DNA of 64,000 nucleotides from contig JACMZG010001863.1 of assembly GCA_018340805.1 (NCBI GenBank), forward strand, positions 56,545,080-56,609,079, in the 5' to 3' direction. Source of the DNA: Microvelia longipes (lineage: Eukaryota > Arthropoda > Insecta > Hemiptera > Veliidae). The notes under the pieces are model-generated. The model searched no databases, had not been told where the DNA came from, and saw only the letters and a list, made by a program, of their open reading frames with translations. Below are positions 12,824-25,361 of this stretch, in pieces. A program made the translations under genes and the position numbers. Numbering within the stretch: the stretch's first letter is position 1; each line of letters starts with the position of its first letter.

Positions 12824-13520
12824 TAACCTTCTAAAACATAGAAAAATTAGAAACTTCCTAGACAATATAACTTCTCAAATAGCTGACAGTTTCTTTTACA
12901 AACCTATTATATACATAACTTCTAAAACATAAATAAATAGAAAACTCCCTAGACAATTATAAATTCAAATAGTGTGTACATCTTTAGAAACGCTTTAACA
13001 GTAACTCTAAAACATAAGAAAATAGAACTTCCAATAGACATTATAACTTCTCATAATAGTAATCTTTACAAACTTTACTACAGTCTCTAAAACATAATAA
13101 AATAGAAACTCCCTAGACAATTATAACTTCTCAAATAGTACATCTTTTACAAACCTTATAACAGTAACTTCTAAAACATAAAAAATAGAAACTTCCTAGA
13201 CTCCAATTATAACTTCTCAAATACTACAATCTTTTACTAACCTTATAGAACAGTAAACTTCTAAAGACATCAAAAAATAGAAACTTCCTACCAATTATAA
13301 CTTCTCAAATAGTACATCTTTTACAAACCTTTATAACAGTAACTTCTAAAACATAAAAAATAGAAACCTAGACAATTATAACTTTCACATAGTACATCTT
13401 TTACCACCTTTATAACAGTTACTTCTAAACATAAAAAATAGAAACTTCCTAGACAATTATAACTTCTCAAATAGTACATCTTTTACAAACCCTTTAAAAC
13501 ATTAACTTCAAAGATAACTT
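12824..13520 (+). repeat. 84-bp tandem array
   Basis: About eight units of CTTCTAAAACATAAAAAATA, GAAACTTCCTAGACAATTAT, AACTTCTCAAATAGTACATC, TTTTACAAACCTTTATAACA, GTAA, starting at the gap edge. Indels are common. Confidence 0.92.
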
Positions 13521-13529
13521 TTTTAGAAG

Positions 13530-15380
13530 GAAATTGTATAAAAGTAACTTCCTATAAAGAGAAGGAAATAAATTAATATAAAAAAATGCTCTAGTGCGAG
13601 ATGGCTCTATCTAGGTAAGGGGAGGAGAGGTTTCAAGAGATGCTGGAAACTTTCAATATCAATACTAGAGGTCATATTTATTACGTATGTTAAATATAGT
13701 CACCGCATTTCCTTAAACAAAAAAAATTTTAGTAAATTGCCAGAAAAACATAAGGATACATTTGAACAAAACCAAAAAATAAAAGAAGTCTTTCTAGGAA
13801 AATCACATTATTTTAGCAAAGCGCTTTCAACAAAACTAGAGGCCATCATCAGTGCTCGTTGAGATGCTAAAGAAAGAGTGAGTGATTTTCACAGAATATT
13901 ATGGTCAGACTCAGACTATAAAACCTACTAAGGATATGTAGACTCACTTCTTTTCTTCTGTAACATCTCAACAGTGTTGCACTGATGATCTTTGCCAATT
14001 AAGCTTTGTTTCTGCCGAGAGACTTGTTTTCTTTTATTATTTACAATGAACTTAATCTCGTTCACTCTACCAAAGTACCAAACAAGGTATTCAAGGAAAC
14101 AAGCAAAAAGAGTTTCTCAATTATTGGGTACGGTACCTTAAACTTTTTGCACTGAGATAGCAACTTTGTACTTCGGCATCTTCTCAAAAACTTGAGGCTT
14201 TTCCTCAGAATCAATATAGAGTAACCTCATTTAGGATGTCACTAGAGTTGAAATTCAAATAAAATCTCGATTTCTTATTATAGGGAAAACACAGTAGTTT
14301 TCCTATAAAATTGCACAATCAGTTAAGGAATTATAGAGAAGAACTTAATCTAAAGCTAACATAATGTTACCTCAATGCCCGGGATATATATAATATAAGA
14401 AAGAAAGCAGATAAATAAATAAGGAAGCTCACATTTCAAGTAATATCCGCTTAGAAATTTTTTCAGGAATATTTTATATAAATTTATAAAGTCTAAATAT
14501 ATTAATAACGATTAAGGTTATCGTCGGTGCCATGACTTGAACCTGACAACTTTGCATTTGAGAACTTCGACTGGTCATATAGAGACTTTGCACTATTTTT
14601 TCAATTCAACGACCAATGACACGAAATTTTTAGTTTAGGATCGTATAGTAGGTTTTCTGCTTATTTCTCTCACGGGTTTCGACTTATTTTCTCCTTTAGT
14701 AAGGTTGTATTCAATTTCATTTCGGTTTCACTCGATTCAGTTCCTCACAAAACATGAAAAAGAGCTTTTCTTGGCGTAATATTTTAACCATAAAATACCC
14801 GTAAAATGTTTAGTATTTTCACATATTATAAAACTACAAAAGAAAAGTGGTAAAAAATTTCCTTTACACACTAAATTTCCCATTTAGCTTTATTTGTTTA
14901 CTTAACAATATAAAACGCTTAGAAATTACAAAGAAAATATTCTAAGAAAAGTAGTAAATATACATTATAATTAGATGAAAGAGGAAATTTAAAAATAATA
15001 ATGAAGATACTGAGCAGAGGGAAGTGTCACTCTTGCCTAAAACAAAAATTAACCAAACTCTACTTTAGTCAAAAATTCTACCTTTCCTAAAAACTAGAAT
15101 CATTCTATTTGAGCTAACTTGAAATCAAATGAATGGCGAATTTCTAAAGGAAATGACACCCTTTTGCTTCCCTGAATCAAATAACACAGAGGAAAAAGCA
15201 TTAAAATAAGAATATATTATTCCCCCCCCCCCTCCCCCTCCCTTGCGTCATCCGAACCTCACTAACTCCATTTTCTGATGAAAATTCGCTAAACACAGTT
15301 TCTTGGAATAACAGTTACAAATTCGAACTATCAGGTTTAAGTATCCAGTTGTCTCTACTTTAACTGAATCAGAACTGTAC
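13530..15380. other. AT-rich DNA, no gene seen
   Basis: No ORF above 60 codons and no repeats except a C-run at 15222-15239. Probably unique non-coding DNA. Confidence 0.6.
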
Positions 15381-15387
15381 TTTATAT

Positions 15388-15475
15388 TAGCCGTCTTCGT
15401 GGTCGAATCGTAATAGCGTTAGAAATCTAGAGATCGACGCCACACAAATCTGGGGTTCAAATCCCTGGTCCTCCA
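15388..15475 (+). repeat. tRNA-like sequence, probably a SINE head
   Basis: Contains an A-box-like GTGGTCGAATCG and a good B box in GGGGTTCAAATCCC, with a T-arm-like stem and a CCTCCA end. The acceptor stem does not pair (5' GCCGTCT against 3' GTCCTCC), so a working tRNA gene is unlikely. No body matching the 36005-36561 SINE follows. A degenerate tRNA-derived SINE is the best reading. Confidence 0.45.
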
Positions 15476-15729
15476 AATTATTTAAGATAACTATATCTTA
15501 ATTAATTTAAGATATAAATTACATCAGCTTGAGTGAATTATCACACACAAGCTAATTGTGTGAAAACACAATAAGCAGCAGGGATTATTCCTACAATGAG
15601 TTTAGAAATTATTCCTGATAATAATTTAAAAAAATTGTTTTTTTTATTGTATGCTTTTTGATCTGCTTAAAATTTTTCTATGGTATAAATTATAATATAA
15701 ATAAAAATAAATAAATAACCCGCAAGGGA

Positions 15730-16290
15730 AAATGCGTTATAGCCCGCAGGGATATTCCTGCAGTGGGGATTATTCCTAATGATTGTAAGAATATTAAGCC
15801 GCAGGGATTATTCCTAATGAGTTGTAGAAATTATTCCTGATAAGCCGCAGGGATTATTCCTAATGAGTTGTAGAAATTATTCCTGATAAGCCGCAGGGAT
15901 TATTCCTAATGAGTTGTAAGAAATTTCCTGATAAGCCCGGGATTATCCTGGATGATTTTGTAAAACGCAATTAGTTGTAAAAATTTCTGATAAGCCGCAG
16001 GGATTATTCCTAATGATTGTAGAATATTCCTGATAAGCGCAGGGATTATTCCTAATTGAGTTTGTACAATTATTCCTGAAAGCCACAGGATTATTCCTAA
16101 TGAAGTCGTAAGAATTATTCCTAAAGCGCATGAATTATTCCTAACTTTGAGTTGTAACTTTACATCCTGATACCACAGGGATAAATCTAATGAGTCGTAA
16201 GAATTATTCCTGATAAGCCGCAGGGATTATTCCTAGAGGTCGAGAATTATTCTGAAGCCCGGCAGGATTAATTAATTCCTGATAAGCCCA
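15730..16290 (+). repeat. 46-bp tandem array
   Basis: About 12 units of TAAGCCGCAGGGATTATTCC, TAATGAGTTGTAGAAATTAT, TCCTGA. The two halves (GGGATTATTCCT and GAAATTATTCCT) are related. A single related unit occurs just before, at 15575-15620, in the DNA after the tRNA-like sequence. Confidence 0.92.
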
Positions 16291-17025
16291 GGATATCCTA
16301 AAACCCTAAACGAGCAATAATTTTTATAACATAATATGTAGTTATGTAATAATTACTCCACCAAAATGTGGATTCTCTTAGCATAATATTTCCTCCCTCG
16401 TCACATCCAGGTGACCAGGGGAGTTTCCTCAGAGTAAATACCATAGAGGCTGCTGTCAGCAATCTGTATTACTTAGTTAAATACCGTACTCTCCGTGTCC
16501 ACACTATGAATTCACTTAGTTTCCCATTTTATTACAACGTAGAATATTCAACACCGACTAAGTTATACGCAACTTAAAAAGGGTTTTCTTTTGACAAGTA
16601 AAAAGACTTTTCGCGAGACTTTCCTTTGTAATTATACACTTGTGATACCCAACCCAATGCTTCCAACTCTTTGACACCACTTTTCCTTCTCTACCACTAA
16701 CACATTTAACAAGCTTTTATATTTTATTCTTAACGGAGAGGCATTTTAAAAAAATAACTACGATCCTTTGTCTTTTAGCAAAGCCAAGGTGAGTTTATAC
16801 AAGGGCGGTTGTCGCTAGCGGCTAGACATTAAATAAACAAGTTAGTCACGTGACCCCCTTAGATCCCCAACCGTGATAAGTACCTAGTTGTTGCGCAATT
16901 CTCTAAGCGTTGACGCCATTATTTAAATTAAAAGAAAAACACTGAATATGGTGTATTGAAATGGTTTGTTTCCTATTTATCTAACGACAACAAATGTGTC
17001 GCACGGTTCAACAGCTTAAGCGAGC

Positions 17026-17280
17026 TTGAATCACTTGTTTCTCATACCTCAAGGTACGGTCCTAGGTCCGGACCTTTTTGGCGTTTACTTAGCAAAGTTC
17101 TGTTTAATTGACATCAGAGGTCTAAAAATGTTTTCTTTCTGCGACGACACAATATCTGTTTTCTTAACTTTTCTATCCGCCAAGTCATGTCCGATTTGGT
17201 TGGAGACGGTCATTGGCGTTTCAAAGTGAAGTTGATAGGTTAGCAATACTAAAGGGCCTTATTAAAATTGAGAGGCAATC
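17026..17280 (+). pseudogene. LINE reverse transcriptase fragment
   Basis: Encodes IPQGTVLGPDLFGVYLAKFC, then LKMFSFCDDTISVF. These are RT motifs 4 (PQG..LGP.LF..Y) and 5 (F.DDT) of non-LTR retrotransposons; the second Asp pair is intact as CDD in place of ADD. The frame then continues with breaks to about 17280, where an inverted copy of 17179-17280 begins further on (17558-17664). Confidence 0.75.
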
Positions 17281-17557
17281 ATAAACTTATTCTCATAGGC
17301 GGTGTTCTTGCTGAACAAACGAGTTGTATAGCTCCTTTTGCTATTTTTTGAAATATCAAACAATTCAGGTATTTAGATTTTTGCAGTACTTATAATTGAA
17401 ACAGTTTTACTTAACTCCATTGATCCAGACGTATACAAAAGATAGAATGAAACGATAAGGATACGATATAGTCAGGAACTACATTCTATATACCCTTTCC
17501 AACACTAGCCTAAAGTTGATTCACTTTTCTGGCACCCCGCCAAGGAGAAAAAACAGA

Positions 17558-17664
17558 TGATTGCCTCTCAATTTAAATAAGGCCCTTCAGTATTGCCAAC
17601 CTAGCAACTTCACTTTGAAATGCCAATGACCGTCTCCAACCAAATCGGACATGACTTGGCGGTA
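17558..17664 (-). repeat. Inverted copy of the LINE RT segment 17179-17280
   Basis: GATTGCCTCTCAATTTAAAT .. CCGTCTCCAACCAAATCGGA .. ACTTGGCGG is the reverse complement of 17179-17280 with few changes. The spacer is about 277 bp. This gives a stem of roughly 100 bp. Confidence 0.85.
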
Positions 17665-18020
17665 AAAAAAAGTTGAGTTCCCCTTTTTTGGATCACAGAC
17701 TTAGCGGGGATTTTTTTACCACGCAAGTGGTTTTTGGTTGCTTTTTTTAGGTTCCGGTTTATGCTTAATAACTTGACGCCCCTCTTCTATGACCCTAAAC
17801 AATCAGGTACAGGATACCTCGAAACTTATCCTTGTCATATCGAATTCGCTACAAATAATAAGTAGGATTAAAAGATCATGGTTTCATTAAGTTGTAAATT
17901 TTATTTATTAGCTCTTTAGAGCATCTAACACTACTCTCTAAGACAACTCTCTACTCTCTTAATAAAGTTAGGACCTATCCTTGTTAGATTCTTAAATAAT
18001 ATGAGGGGCCTTAGTCATGT

Positions 18021-18293
18021 TTATTGAATGGAAAATACTTGAAGACTTAAATGAGAAAATGACACTTGTTTTTCAAACTTCAAGCCTTGTTCATTCATTG
18101 TCTGGTATGTTTGTGGGGTTCTGCTAAGGGAACAAAAGGTAACATGAGACGAGCACGAGGCATTGATACTAACCCAGTTTAGCATCAGCATCTCAGCTTT
18201 AAGACGATATTCCATTACAGTTATATTATTAATGTATGGCTTGGATTTGATCACCTTTTCGTTTTCCCGCCGCATCGCCGTTGCCAACCACAC
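18021..18293 (-). CDS. Unassigned ORF, possible exon(s)
   Basis: Minus-strand frame open for 90 codons: MWLATAMRRENEKVIKSKPY, INNITVMEYRLKAEMLMLNW, then a donor-like GTTAGT and further on an acceptor-like CCCTTAG before QTYQTMNEQGLKFEKQ. The DNA is not repetitive within the window. It could be one or two exons of an unknown gene or a chance frame. Confidence 0.25.
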   Translation of the reverse strand: MWLATAMRRENEKVIKSKPYINNITVMEYRLKAEMLMLNWVSINASCSSHVTFCSLSRTPQTYQTMNEQGLKFEKQVSFSHLSLQVFSIQ

Positions 18294-18579
18294 AACTATC
18301 GTTTAAAATCAAGAACAAATCACAAAAAGACACTGCCTGATTAATTTTTCCGCGTCATATACTTAAGGGAAGCAGTAAAGATGCGTATTAATTATTTTTT
18401 CATGAAAGGTGAATGATTCTGAGTTTCGCAGGAACTTTCAATCAGTTTACCTGTTCGATTTTAATGAAAATTAAGCATCTAAATCATAATACTTGAGCCA
18501 TAATGCGAGTAAATAAAAATAATGGTATTTTTACATGGTATATTTTACAAGTATATTTTATAGGTCTTATTCATGAGAG

Positions 18580-18860
18580 GCATAGATATATACTAAACTA
18601 GAGTAGGCATACCTTATCTCAATACATTGTGAGGCTTTAAACATCTTTTTGTGGCTCTCGGGAGCTCTGTGTAACCTTATTGTAACCAATTCCAACAATA
18701 TGAAGGCTATAAGAGAATAACGTTGTCGGCTTTTCTCTCATTAATATAATTTTTGGTATTATAAGCATTATATTACACAGGTTACTGAAATTTGGATCAG
18801 TTTCTTTGATTATAATATTAATGGAAGTTAATCAGGATTCTACATTGGTATTCTAAAATT
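18580..18860 (+). repeat. R2 MITE copy, diverged
   Basis: Starts GCATAGATATATACTA and keeps GGCTCTCGGGAGCTCTGTGT. It is clearly older than 53011-53334. Confidence 0.6.
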
Positions 18861-19581
18861 TAACCAGTAGTCTCTATTGTAGTAATAATTCTATGATGGG
18901 AGGTGTTAAGAGGGTCCTAAACAAAAGAAGAAATACTGAAAAACGTTTACATATAAATATATATGTATTAATGCAAAACTAGATCATTTTAAATTTATAT
19001 TATTCTTTTATTCTTTGTTGAAAACAGGAAAAAGATTATTTCTTTTCAACAAACTACAATCGTTTATAAGTTTCGCAAAAGAAATAAGACAATCTATAAC
19101 TAGATCTATTGACATTAAGACTGAGGTGGAGGTTAAAAGAGTATTGGGGGGGGGGGGGTAGAGACAGGAAAAAAACAATCTTATCCACGAAAAATAAGTT
19201 ATTGTTGTCCTCCAACAACAGAGATATTACTACTAGAGAAGCCCTATTTATTGAATTTTGAAACATCGAAAAAGTAACTAAAACACTTCTAATAATTGTT
19301 ATGATCAAATAAACAGCAAAAATAATAGCATTAATTTATGATAATAGAATATTTATTATACACAACAATGCGTAAAAAGGAGACAACGGTTGATTTGTTA
19401 TAACTGTAACTTTCCTTAACATTTTCCGCGTTTTATAAATATTTGACAGTTTGTTGAGTTAATAATGACGGTTATTGAAGTTTTAGAAAAAATATTTGAA
19501 GGATGGCACAACTATGCCTATAGATTGATTTTTGCACCCTTAACGCTCTAGCATTAACACACTGGAATCTATGATAATAAC

Positions 19582-19846
19582 AGACACCCACACGAACAGA
19601 CACAAGCAAACACAAACAGACATACACACATGAACAGACACACACACGAACAGACACAAACAAACACGACAGATATACACACATGAACAGACACACACAC
19701 GAACAGACACAAACAAACACGAGCAGACATACACACATGAAAAGACACACACACGAACAGACGCCCACACGAACAGACACAAACAAACACGAACAGACAT
19801 ACACACATGAAAAGACACACACACGAACAGACGCCCACACAAACAA
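19582..19846 (+). repeat. CA-rich minisatellite inside an R1 copy
   Basis: Five or so units of about 52 bp built from ACACGAACAGACACAAACAA and ACACGAACAGACATACACACATGAA. R1 sequence flanks both sides (19400-19580 and 19850-19910), and the ordinary R1 has a single ATAACAGACACA at this point, so the array grew from that spot. The long Val/Cys-rich reading frames on the minus strand are artefacts of the repeat. Confidence 0.92.
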
Positions 19847-20679
19847 ACAATTTTGTTAAAATCACTTAAGAGGTTGTTAAAACATCTGAAACAGATGTCT
19901 CAAGTAAAATCTCGATTTGGTTAATTAATGCTAAAGTAATATATAAACCAAGTAGGGAAACAAACGCGATTTTCCTGTCCAGAACCTGGCATGTAGTTCA
20001 CATTTTGGTCGATCAGGGAGTTGGCTCAATATTTCCTATGGCCGCGGCATTTTTGTTTCTACCCTAGTAATTGTAAACAACTATTTAACGATACTCAAAA
20101 GTTTCTGTTTTAATGATATTTAATTGAACGAGTTTGTTTAAATGTAATAATTTGTGTAAGAAATACATTTGCCACATCTCAATATGGGTTTTAAGTTCAA
20201 TCTTTAAATACTAGATTTTTTAAAATGCTTAAAACGACCGGATTAAATACACTTTTTTCATGCACTACTTAACTCAGTAACATGTTTGCAAATGATATTT
20301 CTTTTTCCCCCTTCAATATATTATTTAAATTAAGTAATTTACCAAATTTAACCTATTTTAATGTAATAAAAAGCAATCGTAATTTTAAGGTCAAATTATC
20401 TGTCGTCTGCATTTTTTCAAAAATCTTAATAAAAACATTGTGGTTACCTTTACTATAGTTTCTCTTTTCATTAACTAAAATTATTTATACGCACAATTAA
20501 TATAACGAATTTAATACAAAATCATTACATTCATCACGTACATATTCAAGTATGAAACACGATAAAATGTAAAACTCACCTAATGTTATAGGGTTGCCCA
20601 ATAAATTAATATAAACAATACTAAATCCAAAAAAAGCCGCAATGCGCAGTTATTCTAATTTTAGCTATTTTTTATTTTT

Positions 20680-20990
20680 TGCATAGAGATATATACTAGA
20701 GGGGGCATAGCCTATCTTAATACATTAAAGGCCTGAAACATTTTAGTGGGGCTCTCAGGGGCTCTGTGTAACGCTCATTAAACCTCCTCTAAGAGGGAGT
20801 TAGGTTTATAATTAATCATCTGTTTTCGGCTTCTTCCGCAGATTGTTTGGTTGTGATTTTGGTATTTTAAACATTCTCTACTATGTTTTTTGTTCTGTTT
20901 ATTTGAGTGAAAATGATAATCGAATGTGGTCAGGTTACTTTTTCGATGTTTCAAAATTCAACCAATCCCTCTAATGATTTTTTGAGCCAG
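20680..20990 (+). repeat. R2 MITE copy
   Basis: Begins CATAGAGATATATACTAGAG and shares the body with 53011-53334, including TCGATGTTTCAAAATTCAAC near the right end. The right terminus is degraded and no target duplication is clear. Confidence 0.75.
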
Positions 20991-21654
20991 CTGATCGGAC
21001 AGGTCTGAATTTTTTTTTTACATGGTGTCAGTAAATATGGAGTTTCCCTACTTGGTTTATATATTACTTTAATTAATGCAAACAATACTTTCTCATATAC
21101 CTATGGAATAAATGAAAAAAAGTAAACATTGTAGAATTATTTATTCCTTTATAATATCAAGTTAGACTTGAATTTTAGTCGCACAAATATAGATTTACAA
21201 ATTAGACTATTCTTAACATTCGTACAATTAACAGTTCTCATTGTAAACAACAAAGATAAACAAATAGTATTGTATCTGGAGAATCTTATAACCCTACAAG
21301 GTACGAAATGAAAAGATATTGCGTAGTTAAAACAAGTCATCTATATTGGAGTCATCATAAATAAAATCCTTAAAAGGAGAAAACTTTTAAAACCGAGATG
21401 ACAGAAACTTATTAACAAACAAATACAAGCTAAGCAAAACAACAGCGTTCAGTTATAAACAATCAGGAAAACCTTGAGTTAGATCATTTTGGCTATCATA
21501 TCACACAGATGCAGGCTTTCTTTCAGAGGTTTTTTCCCGGGGGGGGGGGTCTCAAAAGTATGGGGGGGAAAAATTGTTGACCGGGGGTTGCAACAAATAT
21601 TCCTTAGAAATATTAAATTAGCAATGTACACAGTGTTTTATACTTAAAACGTAC

Positions 21655-22020
21655 AGAAGTCATTCAATAAAAATCGAAATAATGCTCATAATGAGATTAA
21701 ACTTTTTTCCGCGTTTTATGATTTGTCGAAATTTTTTTGAGTCATTATTGCGGGTTAATGACGTCATAAAAAAATTTCCGAATAGCACAACTACAGCGGT
21801 AAACTGATTTTTGTGCAAAATTTCAACTCTCTAGCATAAATACACTGGGCGCTACGATGATAACAGACACATACAGACAACTTTGCGAAAACCACTCAGG
21901 AGGCCTTAAAACGCCTGAAATGGATATTTCCGGTTTCATCCCGGTTTTTGATTTTTTTGCAAACACAATACTTTTCCTATATCTACGATATAAATGAGGA
22001 AAAGTTAAAATGTTCACTCT
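21655..22020 (+). repeat. R1 dispersed repeat copy
   Basis: Markers in order: TTCCGCGTTTTATG, TTAATGACGTCATAAAAAAA, TTTGTGCAAAATTTCAACTC, ATAAATACACTGGGCGCTAC, ACTTTGCGAAAACCACTCAG, then a terminal ATCTACGATATAAATGAGGA. This is the cleanest R1 copy here. Class unknown: no coding, no clear TIR, a hairpin-like ACC.TAGGTATA..AGGAAAA region at one end in other copies. Confidence 0.85.
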
Positions 22021-22239
22021 ATTTGGCCTAATTTTGCTTTTTTCGCACTTATTGCTACCTGAGTCTCTTTTTGAGGCTCAAATAATAGGGGGAAATAAGT
22101 TTCTAGTATCTACTTAGTACACGGGTTGTTTTTCCTCATTTTTGTGGCATCTGATATGTTCCACCGTTCCTATGAGACACGATTAGTTTTTGAACTCTTT
22201 TTATCAGATCCAAACTAAGCTTAGTACAAAATAATTCTG

Positions 22240-22440
22240 GCACGCTGGTCCGCATGTCGGGTGAATTTCCTTTGGATGCGTGTTTCCGTGCTTAACAACA
22301 TCTGGTTGGAATGATATAATTTTTATAGTATTTTACATTATATAAGTTTACAACTACTAAATAAATAATTCCGGCGCGGTGGTCCGCTGTCGGGCGAATT
22401 TCATTTAGAATGCGTGTTTCCGTGCTAAACCCATTTCTGC
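22240..22440 (+). repeat. Direct repeat of about 65 bp
   Basis: Two copies (22241-22306 and 22373-22438) of GGTCCGC.TGTCGG, TGAATTTC, GATGCGTGTTTCCGTGCTAA at about 85% identity, 130 bp apart. More GC-rich than surroundings. Origin unknown. Confidence 0.8.
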
Positions 22441-22444
22441 TTAA

Positions 22445-23576
22445 GGTTCCAGTTCTGCTTTAGAAGAGCAGTTACTTCAATTGTCAAGCACTGTTTCGTA
22501 TGTTCGTACTATTTTTTGTCAGTATTTTTTCAAAGGATGCGCTAAAAACCTTTAAAGATAAGTAATAAGCTTTAAACTAGTGCAAATAATAGTGCGTAAC
22601 TTCAAATTTTAGAGGCATAGTTGTGTACAACCAACTGGGTAATTATGCGCAATTTCCTTTGAAAAATACAGACAAAATGAGTTACAAACAGTTGATTAAC
22701 ATGAGTTTGATAATTATTCATTATCAAGATGTGTCATCCTCATTGGTCTATTTATACTTCAAAGTATAGCTTCTAATTTATAAGCTATTTAATATATCTC
22801 AAAGTAAACAAATAAAAAAATTATAACGCATTGCTCCTGTATTATATTTGTTATCTTAAATAAATAAGTTTTGTTTTGATATGGATTTCAGAGTTTCAAA
22901 CATAATTTATTACTTCCTTTTCAATAACAAATCTTAAACTTTTCACTTTTTACTCGTTCATTTTCACCAAATCTTAAATGAAGCATCATTAAGATCAATT
23001 ATTAATTCATTTAACATACAACCCAAAGTTGCCTGACTGTGTGTGTGTGTGTGTGTTTTTTTTTTTGTTTTTTTTTTGCTAGTTGGCACAGCATGCTTCC
23101 ATATTGTATTACATGCTATTAACGCAGTAAATAAATGATTTCAGTGAAAAAGAAAGTTCGCAACCTAGTGATAAAACTAATGGCGAAGTAATATATAAGA
23201 AATCTTAAACGTGTAAGATGAATATAGATATTACATAACTAAAGAGTATAAAACTAAAAACTACTTAAACTTAAAACTTAGTAACAAACAAAAAATCAAC
23301 AAATTGTACCACCATGCAGTAATATTCCCTCTAACAATGAGACGTAGAAAACAACATGAACCTGACATATAATATTAACACGAACTATAACGCCTTTTTC
23401 AAAAAGAAAGGTCCCCCCCTTTAATTATTTATGTGTGTGTGGTGTGTGTCTGTGTCTGTTAGCATTGTTACTCCAGTACCATTGTACTTTTACAGTTGAA
23501 ACATAGTAACTATAAATCAATCTGTAAGGTCTTCCCAATAAAACAAATTTTTTTTGGCGCCCATAACAAGCAAAAG
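22445..23576. other. AT-rich DNA with GT microsatellites
   Basis: (GT)n at 23037-23056 and 23431-23458, T-runs at 23057-23080. No coding seen. Confidence 0.6.
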
Positions 23577-24067
23577 NNNNNNNNNNNNNNNNNNNNNNNN
23601 NNNNNNNNNNNNNNNNNNNNNNNNNNNNNNNNNNNNNNNNNNNNNNNNNNNNNNNNNNNNNNNNNNNNNNNNNNNNNNNNNNNNNNNNNNNNNNNNNNNN
23701 NNNNNNNNNNNNNNNNNNNNNNNNNNNNNNNNNNNNNNNNNNNNNNNNNNNNNNNNNNNNNNNNNNNNNNNNNNNNNNNNNNNNNNNNNNNNNNNNNNNN
23801 NNNNNNNNNNNNNNNNNNNNNNNNNNNNNNNNNNNNNNNNNNNNNNNNNNNNNNNNNNNNNNNNNNNNNNNNNNNNNNNNNNNNNNNNNNNNNNNNNNNN
23901 NNNNNNNNNNNNNNNNNNNNNNNNNNNNNNNNNNNNNNNNNNNNNNNNNNNNNNNNNNNNNNNNNNNNNNNNNNNNNNNNNNNNNNNNNNNNNNNNNNNN
24001 NNNNNNNNNNNNNNNNNNNNNNNNNNNNNNNNNNNNNNNNNNNNNNNNNNNNNNNNNNNNNNNNNNN
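23577..24067. other. Assembly gap, 491 N
   Basis: The left end of a hAT copy must be within it (see 24068-24619). Confidence 1.
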
Positions 24068-24619
24068 AGTTCGAGTTATTAAATTATATGTTCATATATG
24101 TGAATTTGTTCTAACAAACGTAGTAGTTAATATCGCGTACAAGTTTTTTAATTATAATCGTTTCATCAGTTTATTATTTTATAGTTTTCCGATTTTAATT
24201 AAAGTATGAACTGAATAAACAACTTGACTTATTAGTGGAAACCAACAGCAACTAATTAAGTCATTGATATGATATTACTATTTTATTTTTTATTCTTTTT
24301 TGTTTACTATAAATCATTATTTGATTTTTTCTTTAAATAATAAATGCTCATTTTTATTTAACATGCTAAATTTTGTATTTAATTTAATTTTTTATTTTTG
24401 TATTATAATTATATTTCATTTGAACTCCATTAGTGTTAGTTTTCTATTTAAGTATAAAACCTCATGAAATTATGATTTGACGATGTCTGAGGATCATAAC
24501 TAGTTGGGAAAAATAAAAACGTCTGCAATTTTCAGGTTATGCAAAATAATGCATTTGGGTCGCCAACTTTAGAAAAGCAAATTATAGGGTCGCGGTACTG
24601 AAAAGGTTGGGAAACGCTG
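24068..24619. mobile_element. Second copy of the hAT element, left part in the gap
   Basis: Aligns to the right two thirds of 545-1301: shared AGTTAATATCGCGTACAAGT, ACTTGACTTATTAGTGGAAA and TGCATTTGGGTCGCCAA, ending GGTTGGGAAACGCTG. It has an internal AT-rich insertion (about 24265-24485). The left end must lie in the N-run. Confidence 0.75.
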
Positions 24620-24639
24620 CTCTAGATGTTTCTAAGGGA

Positions 24640-25240
24640 CACGATAACTTTCAACGCTTTCTCGGATTGTAATGAAACTTGGTATAAAAATCAACCTTGT
24701 TAATGTCCCGAACCCTTTTGTTTATGAAATCTGTATGACGTCATTAACCAACAATAATGACCCCATTTTATTACAATGTATGACCCATACAATAAAGATT
24801 AGTTCTGATTTTATTGATTGACATATATATTGTAAACAAAACATTAAGTCATTAATTGACATAATGTAAACAAATCAAGTTTTTGACTAATACATTAGAA
24901 AATCCGCTTATATCGTGGCAGTATGCCACTAATATATAAACCTTGTTAATGTCTTGAACCCTAATGTTAATGAAATATGTGTGATGTCATTAACTCACAA
25001 AAATGACCCCACAAACATTAAAAAAAACACAAATCTTAGAGATTTGTAGAACATTAGGTTGAACTTTTTACACATATACTACTATGTGTGGTTCACAAAC
25101 ATACAAAGATTCATTGTATTATCAGTATTAGTCCTGGTTTTTGTGATTGACATATATATGTCAAACAAAATATTACGTCATTGATTGACATAATTTAAAG
25201 AAATCACATTTTGTTTAAGCGAATTTTCATTATGAAAATG
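24640..25240 (+). repeat. Old R1-like sequence
   Basis: TATGACGTCATTAACCAACA (24736) and TGTGATGTCATTAACTCACA (24980) resemble the R1 core, in two tandem diverged copies, each preceded by AACCTTGTTAATGTC and followed by a TTGACATATATATTGTAAAC-type segment. Confidence 0.5.
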
Positions 25241-25361
25241 ACGCTTATGAGGTTGTTCGGATGACGGAAGTTGAGGGTGGGATTGAGCGAAATCGGTTCC
25301 TATTGGCTTCCTGTTAGCTCTGCGCATCATAGAAGGCTGTCATCAGATGGAGTCTTGTAGG

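Noticed and set aside
11750..12865. Long open frames across N
   Set aside because: Artefacts of translating the assembly gap.
19472..19865. Three overlapping minus-strand frames of about 100-124 codons rich in Val and Cys
   Set aside because: They are translations of the CA-rich minisatellite at 19582-19846 in all three frames; no biased substitution or family motif.
23496..24209. Long open frames across the second gap
   Set aside because: Artefacts of N translation; real flanking residues are hAT element or AT-rich sequence.
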